This document shows positions 1-8,405 of a stretch of DNA of 64,000 nt, piece after piece; position 1 is the stretch's first letter, and each line of letters starts with the position of its first letter. The DNA comes from Cryomorphaceae bacterium 1068 (lineage in GTDB: Bacteria > Bacteroidota > Bacteroidia > Flavobacteriales_D > Cryomorphaceae). Where the stretch lies: positions 62,001 to 126,000 of the forward strand of contig JAPVXR010000001.1 of the NCBI GenBank assembly GCA_027214385.1, in the 5' to 3' direction. The position numbers and the translations under genes are program-made. Below the pieces are notes generated by a model. It did not search any database, had not been told where the DNA came from, and saw nothing but the letters and a program-made list of their open reading frames with translations.

Positions 1-68
1 GTGTTCTGGGCCCAGCTGAATGATGCCACAAGGAGCAACATCGCTGATAGTAATGATCTAATTTTCAT
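1..68 (-). CDS. Secreted protein, N-terminal fragment (paralogue of next gene)
   Basis: The reading frame starts at the ATG complementary to 66-68 and runs off the left edge, so only about 22 codons are visible. They encode a Sec signal peptide, MKIRSLLSAMLLLVASFSWA, then QN. It is almost identical to the leader of the gene at 411-3023 (MKIKSLLSAMLLLVAAISWA). The non-coding DNA upstream is also alike in both genes, so this is most likely a tandem paralogue of that T9SS-secreted, carbohydrate-binding-module protein. Nothing can be said about the rest of the protein. The start is well supported; the function is inferred from the neighbour only. Confidence 0.7.
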   Translation of the reverse strand, partial: MKIRSLLSAMLLLVASFSWAQN

Positions 69-410
69 GAGATTTGATTTTAAAAGATTGATTGGATTTA
101 ATTATTTATTTCACTGGCTGTTCTTTTTGAACAATAGTTCTTGGGGAGAATTCTATTGTGTCTTAATTGTTTCTGCTGCTTTGTCTAATACATGTTTACG
201 AGAAATTACTCGTTCACTCATTGGACTATTTTCGCTGATGACAGTATCTGTAGGGTTTAACTCAAAGTCAATAACAGCAATCAGACAATTTTTACCGTCT
301 GATGATCACACTAAATTTAGTTAAAATAGGAGTGATATAGGAAAACCTACATCACTCCTTTTCAAACCAAAAAAATGATTAGCGACATGCACTAACCCTC
401 TCTTTTACTA
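69..410. other. Intergenic gap with leader resembling that of the next gene
   Basis: This gap separates two tandem paralogues on the minus strand. The part next to the partial gene, about 69-160, resembles the leader of the downstream paralogue at 3024-3115: both contain a GATTGATTGGA block, a CA(C/T)TGGCTGT block and TTTGAACA(A)TAGTTCT(T/C)GGGGA at the same relative places. Near the other gene lies a strong terminator (322-362). The region 170-320 shows no convincing gene or signal. Confidence 0.55.
322..362 (-). terminator. Intrinsic terminator after the 411-3023 gene
   Basis: A 14-bp stem (arms 328-341 and 346-359, one G-T type mismatch pair) encloses the loop AAAA. Read on the minus strand, the hairpin is followed by ATTTTAA. 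It lies about 50 bases beyond the stop codon at 411 and would end the transcript of that gene before the paralogue begins. Confidence 0.8.
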
Positions 411-3023
411 CTACTGCACTAAAAGTCTTACTGACTCGCGGCTTTCACCTTTTAGAACTTCTACCACGTAGATTCCGTTTCCAAGTTCATTCAAGTTAAG
501 GTTAACATTGTTCAGACCTTCATTGAAAGTAACTACTCTTTCTAAGGCTAGTTTTCCTTGAGCATCGAATACTTGGATCAATCCTGTTCCTTCTTCCAAA
601 GAGTTGTAAGACAAGTTTACATTGTCTTGTGCAGGATTTGGAGCTACACGTACCCAAGATTCAGAAGTTTTCATCGCGAATAGATCGCCGATTGCGTCTG
701 AACTAAGATTCGTATTGTTCCATTGTGCATCACCCTGTACTTGAGAAAGTGGAGTGTCAGCATATGCTTCTCCCGTTTCCTCAGTGATTCCCGGAGGAAA
801 GTAGAATACCGGTGCAAATGCCGTGTAGGCTCCTGCGATAATCGGGCTTTGCTGACAACCACATCTTACTCTGAAGTTATAAGTAGTAAATGGAACCAAT
901 TGGCCCACAGGCGCTGTAAATGAACTTGCGTTTGCACCCCCTACAACTTTAGTTGCTTGTTGAGGTCCGTCACCTACGACGATATTAATCTGACATCCGA
1001 TTTGTCCTGCGATAGGCTCCCACTCAAATCTGAGTTTTCCGTTGGGAAGAATAACACCATTCAAGCTATTGAAGTCAACCTGTGGATAAGGATTTTGACA
1101 TGGAGCTATAACACTTCCAAATGCGATGTCATCCCAAAGATAAGTCTGCTCAGGAGCAGGATTCACTTGATCAACGTCAAAGTTGAAGAAAAGGCTCACA
1201 ACATTGTAATCTGCATTTACATCAACGGCGACCAAAGCATCAACACTGAAGTCGAATTCGATCGTTTCCCATTGTCCTGAGGTAGTAGTAGCTATTTCTT
1301 TTTCAGCTACTAACCCGGGAGTGTTCGTTGATTCAAGTTTCATGCGCACAGGCACTCCTACTTCAGGAGACCAAACTCTCACACTCATAGTAGTACTTCC
1401 TGCTTCAAATGGAATGCGGTCAGTCAATCCACCGGCTGGAACTGTTGTTCCGGCAAAGAAGTCAGCTCCTTCCGTTCGTACTGATTGTACGACGTTGTTT
1501 CCGGCATCTTCCGGATCAGGAATGATAGTAGAAACGTTTCCACCAAAATCGATCAAACCAAAAGTCACATCAGGTGTATCAAAATCAATAGGAAGTTCAA
1601 CAGGAATAAATCCTCCGACACCTGGAGCAAAGTCTATGTCATCGAAGAAGTAAGTCTGCTCAGGTGTGGTACCCGGGTCTGCTCCGAAGTTGAAGAAGAT
1701 AGTAACTAAATTGTAATCAAGATCTAAGTTCAATCCACCTGCTACAGGAGTAGCAAAATTAAATTCCAAAGTTTCCCAAGCGCCACTAGTCGATGTAAGT
1801 ACATCTTGTTCTACAAAGATTCCCGGATTTCCAACTTGCTCTACTTTGAGTTTCACGATAACACCTGCTTCAGGAGACCATACTCTGGCTTTCATTCCTG
1901 TATTGTCGAAGTCAAATGGAATAGGCTCTTCAAGCCCCAAAGGCTGGCCAACTGTCGTTCCCGCAAAAACTGCAGCACCTGCTGTTCTGATTGTTTGAAC
2001 TACGGTGTTTCCTGCATCTTCCGGATCAGCAACGATCGAAGAGACAGTTCCTCCGAAATCAGTCAAACCGTAATCCAATGTTTCACTTTCGAAGTCAATC
2101 GGAAGAGTAACCTGGGGAGTAACCATTCCACCCATTACGAGTTCGATGTCATCATATTGGAAAGTAAAGTTCGCAGATCCATCACCAACTACACCAAGAT
2201 CCCAGATCAATACGATTCTTGAATACTCGTTAGCAACGTTGATTCCATTGTAGTCAAACTCAAGTGTTTCCCAAGCATTCGCAACCGTAGAGGTATCTTC
2301 TTTTTCAAAAAAGATTCCAGGGTTACCGGCATTCTCAACTTTAAGCAGAACTCGAGCCCCTACGCGAGGAGAACGTACTTTCATTCTAAAGAGCTTGTTT
2401 TCGGAAAAATCAATTGGGTCATCCAGTACAAGTACACTTCCACCAAAAACTTCTCCTGTTTCTTTTACCATTTCGGCTACAGTAGCACTTGTGTTTTCAC
2501 CTGATACATCAGGGTTAGGAATTACCGTTGATACCCCACCTGCGAAGTTTTCAAAAGCATAGTCTACTGCTGAATTTTCGAAATCAATGGGCAATGCCAA
2601 TGGCTGAGGTGGCTCTATACCGCAGTTATCTCCCACGATGTAAGTAATGGTATCACCTCTCGAAAATCCTCCCGCAAAATTGAACTGAATTCTCATTCTG
2701 AATTCATCTCCATTGCTGAATCCTGAGAATGTCTCAGTCATAATCTGTGTTCCAGGTTCAGGAAACACAGGTCCTACTTCAACAAAGTCCGGGTTGAGAG
2801 TCTGATAAAAACCAACCAGGCCAACAGCCGGATCAAGCAATTCAAATGTGGCAGTTACTTCATCTCCTACCGTAAAGAAACTGTAGGTGTATCCATTAAC
2901 AAATGGAGTACCTCCGTCCATTTCGATATTGTCGGTAAGAGTACCGTTGCAGTTATCGTTCTGCGCCCAGCTTATAGCTGCTACAAGAAGCAGCATCGCT
3001 GATAATAGTGATTTAATTTTCAT
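411..3023 (-). CDS. T9SS type A secreted protein with three CBM-like modules
   Basis: This 870-residue protein has a Sec signal peptide (1-20), an N-terminal domain (about 23-135) and three related modules at about 143-297, 307-466 and 476-637. Each module carries the pattern LPIDFE, then VWSPxxG, a strand with K(V/L)E, W-ETLEFDF and finally a DDI motif, as in jelly-roll carbohydrate-binding modules. A fibronectin-III-like stretch (about 642-742) and a T9SS type A sorting domain (790-870, ending in a GIYVVEV and RLLVQ pattern) follow. The protein should cross the outer membrane by T9SS and sit on the surface. It lies 100 bases after the GH3 gene in a beta-glucan locus, so binding of beta-1,3-glucan is a reasonable inference. 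No catalytic domain is recognised. Confidence 0.85.
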   Translation of the reverse strand: MKIKSLLSAMLLLVAAISWAQNDNCNGTLTDNIEMDGGTPFVNGYTYSFFTVGDEVTATFELLDPAVGLVGFYQTLNPDFVEVGPVFPEPGTQIMTETFSGFSNGDEFRMRIQFNFAGGFSRGDTITYIVGDNCGIEPPQPLALPIDFENSAVDYAFENFAGGVSTVIPNPDVSGENTSATVAEMVKETGEVFGGSVLVLDDPIDFSENKLFRMKVRSPRVGARVLLKVENAGNPGIFFEKEDTSTVANAWETLEFDYNGINVANEYSRIVLIWDLGVVGDGSANFTFQYDDIELVMGGMVTPQVTLPIDFESETLDYGLTDFGGTVSSIVADPEDAGNTVVQTIRTAGAAVFAGTTVGQPLGLEEPIPFDFDNTGMKARVWSPEAGVIVKLKVEQVGNPGIFVEQDVLTSTSGAWETLEFNFATPVAGGLNLDLDYNLVTIFFNFGADPGTTPEQTYFFDDIDFAPGVGGFIPVELPIDFDTPDVTFGLIDFGGNVSTIIPDPEDAGNNVVQSVRTEGADFFAGTTVPAGGLTDRIPFEAGSTTMSVRVWSPEVGVPVRMKLESTNTPGLVAEKEIATTTSGQWETIEFDFSVDALVAVDVNADYNVVSLFFNFDVDQVNPAPEQTYLWDDIAFGSVIAPCQNPYPQVDFNSLNGVILPNGKLRFEWEPIAGQIGCQINIVVGDGPQQATKVVGGANASSFTAPVGQLVPFTTYNFRVRCGCQQSPIIAGAYTAFAPVFYFPPGITEETGEAYADTPLSQVQGDAQWNNTNLSSDAIGDLFAMKTSESWVRVAPNPAQDNVNLSYNSLEEGTGLIQVFDAQGKLALERVVTFNEGLNNVNLNLNELGNGIYVVEVLKGESRESVRLLVQ

Positions 3024-3123
3024 AATAATTGATTTTGTTTGTGTTAAAATTGATTGGAAAAAGCTTTAATTCATTGGCTGTGTGGTTTGAACATAGTTCT
3101 CGGGGAAAGCTCTGTTCAGTACC

Positions 3124-5406
3124 TTATGTTTTTTCATTGGCCTCTTTGAGGAAAAAGGTCTTTTCTAGTTCGTTTATGCTAACCTTGAATAATCCAGGCT
3201 CTGTTATCCATTCGTTTTGGTTGTTCACAAAGCCCAAATCTTCTTTGGTTAATTTGAAAGTTACTACTTGAGATTGACCGATATCCAGGTAAATCTTCTC
3301 AAATCCCTTAAGCTGCTTTACTTTCGGAACGACAGATGCCGTTAAGTCCGATGAATAAAGCTCAACTGTCTCTTTACCTGCTCTGCTTCCAATATTGGTT
3401 ACAGTAACCGAAAAATTCAGCGTGTCATTTATCAATAAGGTGTCCGACTCGAGAGTCAGTGATGAATATTCAAAATTGGTATAGCTCAATCCATGACCGA
3501 AAGAGTACTGAGGATCATAAGCTTCAAAGCCAAAACCCTTATCACGGGCATCGGCTTTTACATGGTCATATGACCAAATGGCTCCTGAATACTTCGGATA
3601 TGTAAAAGGCAGTTTTCCACTGGGGTTTTCATCTCCAAAAAGGACATCCGCTATAGCCACGCCCCCTTCGTTGCCCGGCAGATAAGCCAATACAATAGAC
3701 TCCACAAGCGGTTCCATTTCACGAATAAGCCTTGGTCGACCTTCGAGCAAAACCAACGTAATTGGTTTGCCCTTCTTGGCCAATTCTTTCACTAAGTTGA
3801 CCTGAGCTTCAGGAAAACTAAGTTCATCAATGTCACTTGGTTTTTCCGTTGCAGGTAATTCCGCTAAAACGACAACGATTTGGTTTGCCCGACTTGCCAA
3901 GTTTACAGCCTGTTTGGTACTTATATCCTGATCATAGGTAGTCCCCTCTGCCCAGAGAACGCGATCTTTTCCGATCTCTTTCTCCATGGCTTCCTTGAGC
4001 GTAAGCTTTTCTTTATCGTTGAAAGTGGTATCCTGTCCGCTCCACGTTCTAGACCATGCCCCATTCAGGTAATTGATGGAATGGCTTCCAACTCCTGTCA
4101 GTAAAACCGTATTTGTCTTAGAAAGTGGTAAATGACCATTTTCATTTTTGAGCAAGGTCATCGATTCTACTGCGGCTTGTCTGCCCTTTTCGGCGAAAGC
4201 CTCTGAACCATACAGAGGATATAAGTCGGGATCACTTTGAAGTTGGTCAAACAACCCGATTTTATGCTTGACGAAAAGTATTCTTCTTACGGCATCATTA
4301 ATTCTTTCAATGGAGACTTCTCCATCATTGACTAAGTCAATTAAGTGTTCTGAAAAACTCGCGTCGTAAGGCTCCATGCACATGTCGAGACCTGCATTCA
4401 CCGAAATTTTAACGGCCTCTCTTTCATCTGCTGCAACCTGATGCGTTGAGACCAAATTGTCGATGTCATTCCAGTCAGAAATGACGAATCCTTTAAAACC
4501 GAGTTCTTTTTTAAGAAGGTCGGTCAATAAGGCTTTGTCTGCATGCGACGCAATTCCATTCATTGAATTCGAGCTAGCCATTACAGTCAAAGCTCCTGCT
4601 TCAATAGCTTTTGCAAACGGTGGTAAATAGTCTTGACGCATGATGCGCCGGGGCATGTAAACCGCTGATCGATCTTTTCCGTTATGAGGGGCGCCATAAC
4701 CGATGAAATGCTTCAAACAAGCTAAGCTCGAGTATGGTGAACTCAAGCTGTCAGAGCCTCCTCCCTTAATCATGGCAACACCTAGCTCACTGGCTATGTA
4801 GGTGTCCTCTCCAAAAGTTTCGAAAGTGCGACCCCAAAGCGGTTTTTTCGTGACGTCCAGTACGGGCGCATAATTCCAAGGAATACCCGAAGCACGCATT
4901 TCGTAAGTCGTGATCCTTCCCATCTCTTCAGCCACTGATCTGCTGCGAGCTGCGGCCAAATTGATTTGGTGGGGGAGGAGTGTCGATCCTGCCGAATAGT
5001 TGGCACCATGCACGGCATCTATTCCATACAAAACGGGGATGGCATGTTCGGTATTATTCGCAACGTACTCTTGGATGAGTTGAATATTTTGCCTCCATTC
5101 ATTTGGAGGAAAAGGGTAAGTACCTAAGTTTTGAATCGATCCAACTTTGTGCTTGTCGAGGTAGAGCCTCATTTTTGCGGTATCGAGAATCACTGTGTCC
5201 CGACGATCCCAAAATTCACCTTTGGCCAAAGCCATCAAGCTGAGGTTGGTCATTTGACCTACTTTCTCTTCCAAGCTCATCAATGCTAACAATGAATCAG
5301 CAAAAAGGATGGATTCATCTTCGCTTGAATTATTGTTTGTAGAAGTGCTCCCACAGCTTACAAGCCAAGGCAAAACGATCAGCGCTATGTAAGCTCTTGT
5401 TTTCAA
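3124..5406 (-). CDS. bglX: Glycoside hydrolase family 3 beta-glucosidase, lipoprotein
   Basis: A 760-residue GH3 enzyme. It starts with a lipoprotein signal (LPWLVSC, lipobox Cys18), then the N-terminal barrel domain (about 40-375) with KHFIGYG at 232-238 and the catalytic nucleophile in SDW (Asp311). The C-terminal alpha/beta domain lies at about 400-620 and a fibronectin-like domain near 680-755. The order and length are typical of BglX-type exo-beta-glucosidases, which split oligosaccharides to glucose in the periplasm. The start codon is TTG, overlapping the TGA stop of the GH16 gene as TTGA; no ATG gives the lipoprotein leader, so I accept TTG. The overlap points to translational coupling with the GH16 gene. 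Confidence 0.93.
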   Translation of the reverse strand: MKTRAYIALIVLPWLVSCGSTSTNNNSSEDESILFADSLLALMSLEEKVGQMTNLSLMALAKGEFWDRRDTVILDTAKMRLYLDKHKVGSIQNLGTYPFPPNEWRQNIQLIQEYVANNTEHAIPVLYGIDAVHGANYSAGSTLLPHQINLAAARSRSVAEEMGRITTYEMRASGIPWNYAPVLDVTKKPLWGRTFETFGEDTYIASELGVAMIKGGGSDSLSSPYSSLACLKHFIGYGAPHNGKDRSAVYMPRRIMRQDYLPPFAKAIEAGALTVMASSNSMNGIASHADKALLTDLLKKELGFKGFVISDWNDIDNLVSTHQVAADEREAVKISVNAGLDMCMEPYDASFSEHLIDLVNDGEVSIERINDAVRRILFVKHKIGLFDQLQSDPDLYPLYGSEAFAEKGRQAAVESMTLLKNENGHLPLSKTNTVLLTGVGSHSINYLNGAWSRTWSGQDTTFNDKEKLTLKEAMEKEIGKDRVLWAEGTTYDQDISTKQAVNLASRANQIVVVLAELPATEKPSDIDELSFPEAQVNLVKELAKKGKPITLVLLEGRPRLIREMEPLVESIVLAYLPGNEGGVAIADVLFGDENPSGKLPFTYPKYSGAIWSYDHVKADARDKGFGFEAYDPQYSFGHGLSYTNFEYSSLTLESDTLLINDTLNFSVTVTNIGSRAGKETVELYSSDLTASVVPKVKQLKGFEKIYLDIGQSQVVTFKLTKEDLGFVNNQNEWITEPGLFKVSINELEKTFFLKEANEKT

Positions 5407-6689
5407 TTTGTTTTTTGATACACCCTAACGTAGTCGATTACCATCTGCTGCTTGGTCACGCTTTCATCCATTCCTTCAAGGCCTCCCCAGCCGCCACCCA
5501 TGGTGAGGTTTAGAATAAGGTTTTGAGCTTGACCAAATGGCCATGAAAGTTCAGAAGACGTATCGTCGTAAGTAAAGTATTCTACATCATCAACATAGGC
5601 AGTAATTCCATCAGGAGTCCAGACTACACCATAGGTATGAAACTCACTATTCATGTTTTCGACGGATGTGGTCCCTGTCGGCTGGTTTCCAAGTTTGAAA
5701 TAGTAAGCTCCGCAATGCGCAGAAGCGTGAGCTGTGCCATTTCCGGTCTCATTGTCCATTTGATAACCTACACTTTCGAGGATGTCAATTTCACCGCAAT
5801 ATGGCCATGACAATTCATCGACGTATTTGTCTCCGAGAGTCCAGCCCGCTGACCAATTTCCTTTTTCGGCGGGCACCTTTGCACGAAATTCCAGCTTTCC
5901 ATACAGAAATGAAGTCTTTCCTCTGGTCGTCAAGCGGGCGGAAGTCCATGGGTAACCTAAGTCATTTTTATGCGCTTCAATAATGAGATTTCCATTTTCT
6001 TGGCGAGCATTTTCAGGTCTGTTGACCGTATAGTATTGGAGCTCGCCATTTCCCCATCCCCAGTTTCCTATATCGTAGGTCCATTTTGTGGTATCTGCAA
6101 TACCATCTCCATCGAACTCATCGGCCCATACGATCTCCCAGCTATCACCTTCCATATTTTGGGTCAGTGTTAATGGGGTTTCTTCGTGCTTGCGCAAAAG
6201 CTCAAAATCTACCGAATGGATCTCAACGCCGTTCACCAAATGCAGGCGAATGTCATGTTTACCTTCTCTAAGTGGACTACCGTCTCGAGAGATTATTTGC
6301 ACCTTATCCGATTTGGCGATAGCCATATTACTCGTGATGTTGTAGGTGCGATCATCTGTATTGTGAACGTGATCTTCAATCCATACCATCGATGAATCAG
6401 ACATCCCTTTAACCGAAAGACTCACCCTGTAACGTCCCGAAAGAGGAACGTTAACCGAATATTCAAGCCAGCAATTATCGGCACAAGAAAGTACGGAATC
6501 AACTGCAGCTATTTCTCCTTCAGATGATGTGAAATCGCCCAGCTGCAATGAAAAATCATTCAGAATTTCAGTAAGTGCTTCCGCTTCTTTCTTTTCTTCT
6601 TTAGCCGGTGCATCAGCTTCACAAGCCATCAGGATGGCTCCAGCGAGAAAAAGCGTGCAAATTCTAATTATATGGGGTCTTACCTTCAT
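5403..6689 (-). CDS. GH16 endo-beta-1,3-glucanase (laminarinase-like), lipoprotein
   Basis: A 428-residue lipoprotein (lipobox MAC, Cys23). Residues 45-165 form a beta-rich domain that looks like a carbohydrate-binding module. The GH16 catalytic domain follows (about 185-427), with the signature EIDILE at 300-305: Glu300 should be the nucleophile and Glu305 the acid/base. WADEFDG at 188-194 and WGWGNGELQYYT further on are typical of laminarinases. The family cuts beta-1,3 or mixed beta-1,3/1,4-glucans. The gene starts at ATG 6689, sharing one base with the stop of the MFS gene (TAATG), and ends in TTGA with the GH3 gene. The three genes form one tightly coupled unit of transporter, endo- and exo-enzyme. 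Confidence 0.92.
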   Translation of the reverse strand: MKVRPHIIRICTLFLAGAILMACEADAPAKEEKKEAEALTEILNDFSLQLGDFTSSEGEIAAVDSVLSCADNCWLEYSVNVPLSGRYRVSLSVKGMSDSSMVWIEDHVHNTDDRTYNITSNMAIAKSDKVQIISRDGSPLREGKHDIRLHLVNGVEIHSVDFELLRKHEETPLTLTQNMEGDSWEIVWADEFDGDGIADTTKWTYDIGNWGWGNGELQYYTVNRPENARQENGNLIIEAHKNDLGYPWTSARLTTRGKTSFLYGKLEFRAKVPAEKGNWSAGWTLGDKYVDELSWPYCGEIDILESVGYQMDNETGNGTAHASAHCGAYYFKLGNQPTGTTSVENMNSEFHTYGVVWTPDGITAYVDDVEYFTYDDTSSELSWPFGQAQNLILNLTMGGGWGGLEGMDESVTKQQMVIDYVRVYQKTN

Positions 6690-8254
6690 TACTTTACCAA
6701 TATTGCTTCCAGTTCTTCCAGTGATTTCCCTTTGGTTTCAGGGACTTTTAAAACAATAAATATCAAGCCCAAGACGGCAAAGAATCCGTATAAAAAGAAG
6801 GTGGTGGCACTTCCCAGCACTTCTAATTCCCATGGGAATATCACTTGAACCAAGAAACTGATTGCGGAGTTGATCAAACCCACAAAAGAAATCGCGACGC
6901 CACGTATCCAATTCGGGAAAAGCTCCGAAAAGAGCACCCACATGACGGGGCCGATTGAAACCGCAAATGAGGCGACAAAACCGAGAATTCCCACTAGAAT
7001 TAAAACCGCGTTCATGTCCACAGCAGCCGTTAAAAACTGGGATTCATATTTCTTGAACTCCAATTCTCCAATAGCTTCGCTCATGTCGGCCTTGAAGGAT
7101 AGATCATCCTCGTATACTTTTCCTATGTATGGGGTTACCAAAGATTGGTCGATTTCGACAGAGAGCTTACTTACCGATTCATCAGTCAATTCATAGGTTG
7201 CCGAACTAAATCCGTAGGCCAAGATGAATAGGGCGATCGCCATTCCCGACACACCGAATACCAGAAGGGGCTTTCTGCCCAATCTGTCGATAAGCGATAT
7301 CGCAAGAACAGTGAAGGCAAGATTAATTAACCCGACTAAGATGGCTTGAGAAAATGATGCATCCGTTCCGATTCCCGATTGCTCGAATATCATTGGAGCA
7401 TAGAAGAAAACGGAATTGATACCCGTAATTTGTTGCAAGATTCCTATCACCAGACCAATAACTAAGACCAACCTTAGTGATGGATGAAATAATCTGGAGA
7501 CTGAGGTGACCTCTTCCTCATCCTCATTCTTTTTGTTGTTGATGCTGTCTCTTACATCGTCAATAATTTTTTTCGCCTCAGATTCATCCAAAGCTCGGCA
7601 CATGATTGTCATGGCTTCGTCGTATTTGCCCTTCATGGCAAGCCATCTAGGGCTCCTTGGTACTAAGAAAAGAGCAAAAAAGTAAAGTATGGCGGGAAGA
7701 GCTTCCAGCCCGAGCATCCAGCGCCAATTGTATTCCCCAAATTTCAGATCTTGAGCCCACTGAGCTTCAGAATCTCCGAGCTGCAAAATCAAATAATTGG
7801 TGAAAAAAGCTACTGATATACCCAATACGATGTTTAGCTGATTGAAGGACACCATTCTCCCTCTCATCCCCGGAGGTGATATCTCAGCAATGTACATGGG
7901 GGCAATAATCAATGAAATACCTACCCCGATTCCACCAAGCATTCTGGCAGCAACAAGAAAAGTGAAACTGGGTGCAAGAGCAGAACAGACTGCAGAAACA
8001 GTGTAAAGTAAAGCTGCAATGGTTAGGACTTTTTTTCGACCAACCCTGTCACTCCAAGGACCTGCAACCATCATTGCAAGTGTGGCCGTTAAGGTAAGTG
8101 AGCCCACAGCCCAGCCGAGTTGGAGCTTAGTAAGCTCAAATTCCAATTCGATAAACTTATTTACCCCTGAAATAACGGAGGCATCAAATCCCATAAGAAA
8201 TCCTCCAAGCGCTACAATGAGCGCTACCATTACGATAAATCTGGTCTTATTCAT
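6689..8254 (-). CDS. MFS sugar porter (sugar:proton symporter family)
   Basis: A 521-residue inner-membrane protein of the sugar porter family with 12 predicted helices. Family motifs are visible: DRVGRKK at 69-75, PRSPRWL at 199-205, QQITGINSVFFYAP at 274-287, DRLGRKP at 323-329 and PETKGKSLEELE at 505-516. An extended polar loop of about 60 residues (350-412) sits between helices 9 and 10, as in other Bacteroidota members. It is the first gene of a unit with GH16 and GH3 genes and most likely takes up the glucose or small gluco-oligosaccharides they release. A clean gap of about 110 bases upstream, after a terminator, should hold its promoter; I saw no copy of the locus operator there. Confidence 0.93.
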   Translation of the reverse strand: MNKTRFIVMVALIVALGGFLMGFDASVISGVNKFIELEFELTKLQLGWAVGSLTLTATLAMMVAGPWSDRVGRKKVLTIAALLYTVSAVCSALAPSFTFLVAARMLGGIGVGISLIIAPMYIAEISPPGMRGRMVSFNQLNIVLGISVAFFTNYLILQLGDSEAQWAQDLKFGEYNWRWMLGLEALPAILYFFALFLVPRSPRWLAMKGKYDEAMTIMCRALDESEAKKIIDDVRDSINNKKNEDEEEVTSVSRLFHPSLRLVLVIGLVIGILQQITGINSVFFYAPMIFEQSGIGTDASFSQAILVGLINLAFTVLAISLIDRLGRKPLLVFGVSGMAIALFILAYGFSSATYELTDESVSKLSVEIDQSLVTPYIGKVYEDDLSFKADMSEAIGELEFKKYESQFLTAAVDMNAVLILVGILGFVASFAVSIGPVMWVLFSELFPNWIRGVAISFVGLINSAISFLVQVIFPWELEVLGSATTFFLYGFFAVLGLIFIVLKVPETKGKSLEELEAILVK

Positions 8255-8365
8255 AGTAATGGCGTGTTTGGATTGAGGGAAATAGGAGACTCTAGCAGTG
8301 AGCCTACTATTCTCAGTTGGCTGAAAAGCAATCGGTTAAAATTCATGATGGTTGGTTAATGGGGG

Positions 8366-8398
8366 AAAAAAGTCCCGTGCGCTTTGCACGAGACTTTT
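8366..8398 (-). terminator. Intrinsic terminator after the 8406-9734 gene
   Basis: On the minus strand AAAAGTCTCGTGC pairs with GCACGGGACTTTT around a short loop (arms 8368-8380 and 8386-8398), and a T run follows. It lies just beyond the stop at 8406 and separates that operon from the MFS operon. Confidence 0.85.
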
Positions 8399-8405
8399 AA
8401 ATGGT

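Noticed and set aside
1-324. 107-codon plus-strand frame at the left edge
   Set aside because: It is the complement of the secreted-protein leader and its non-coding upstream DNA; composition is not protein-like.
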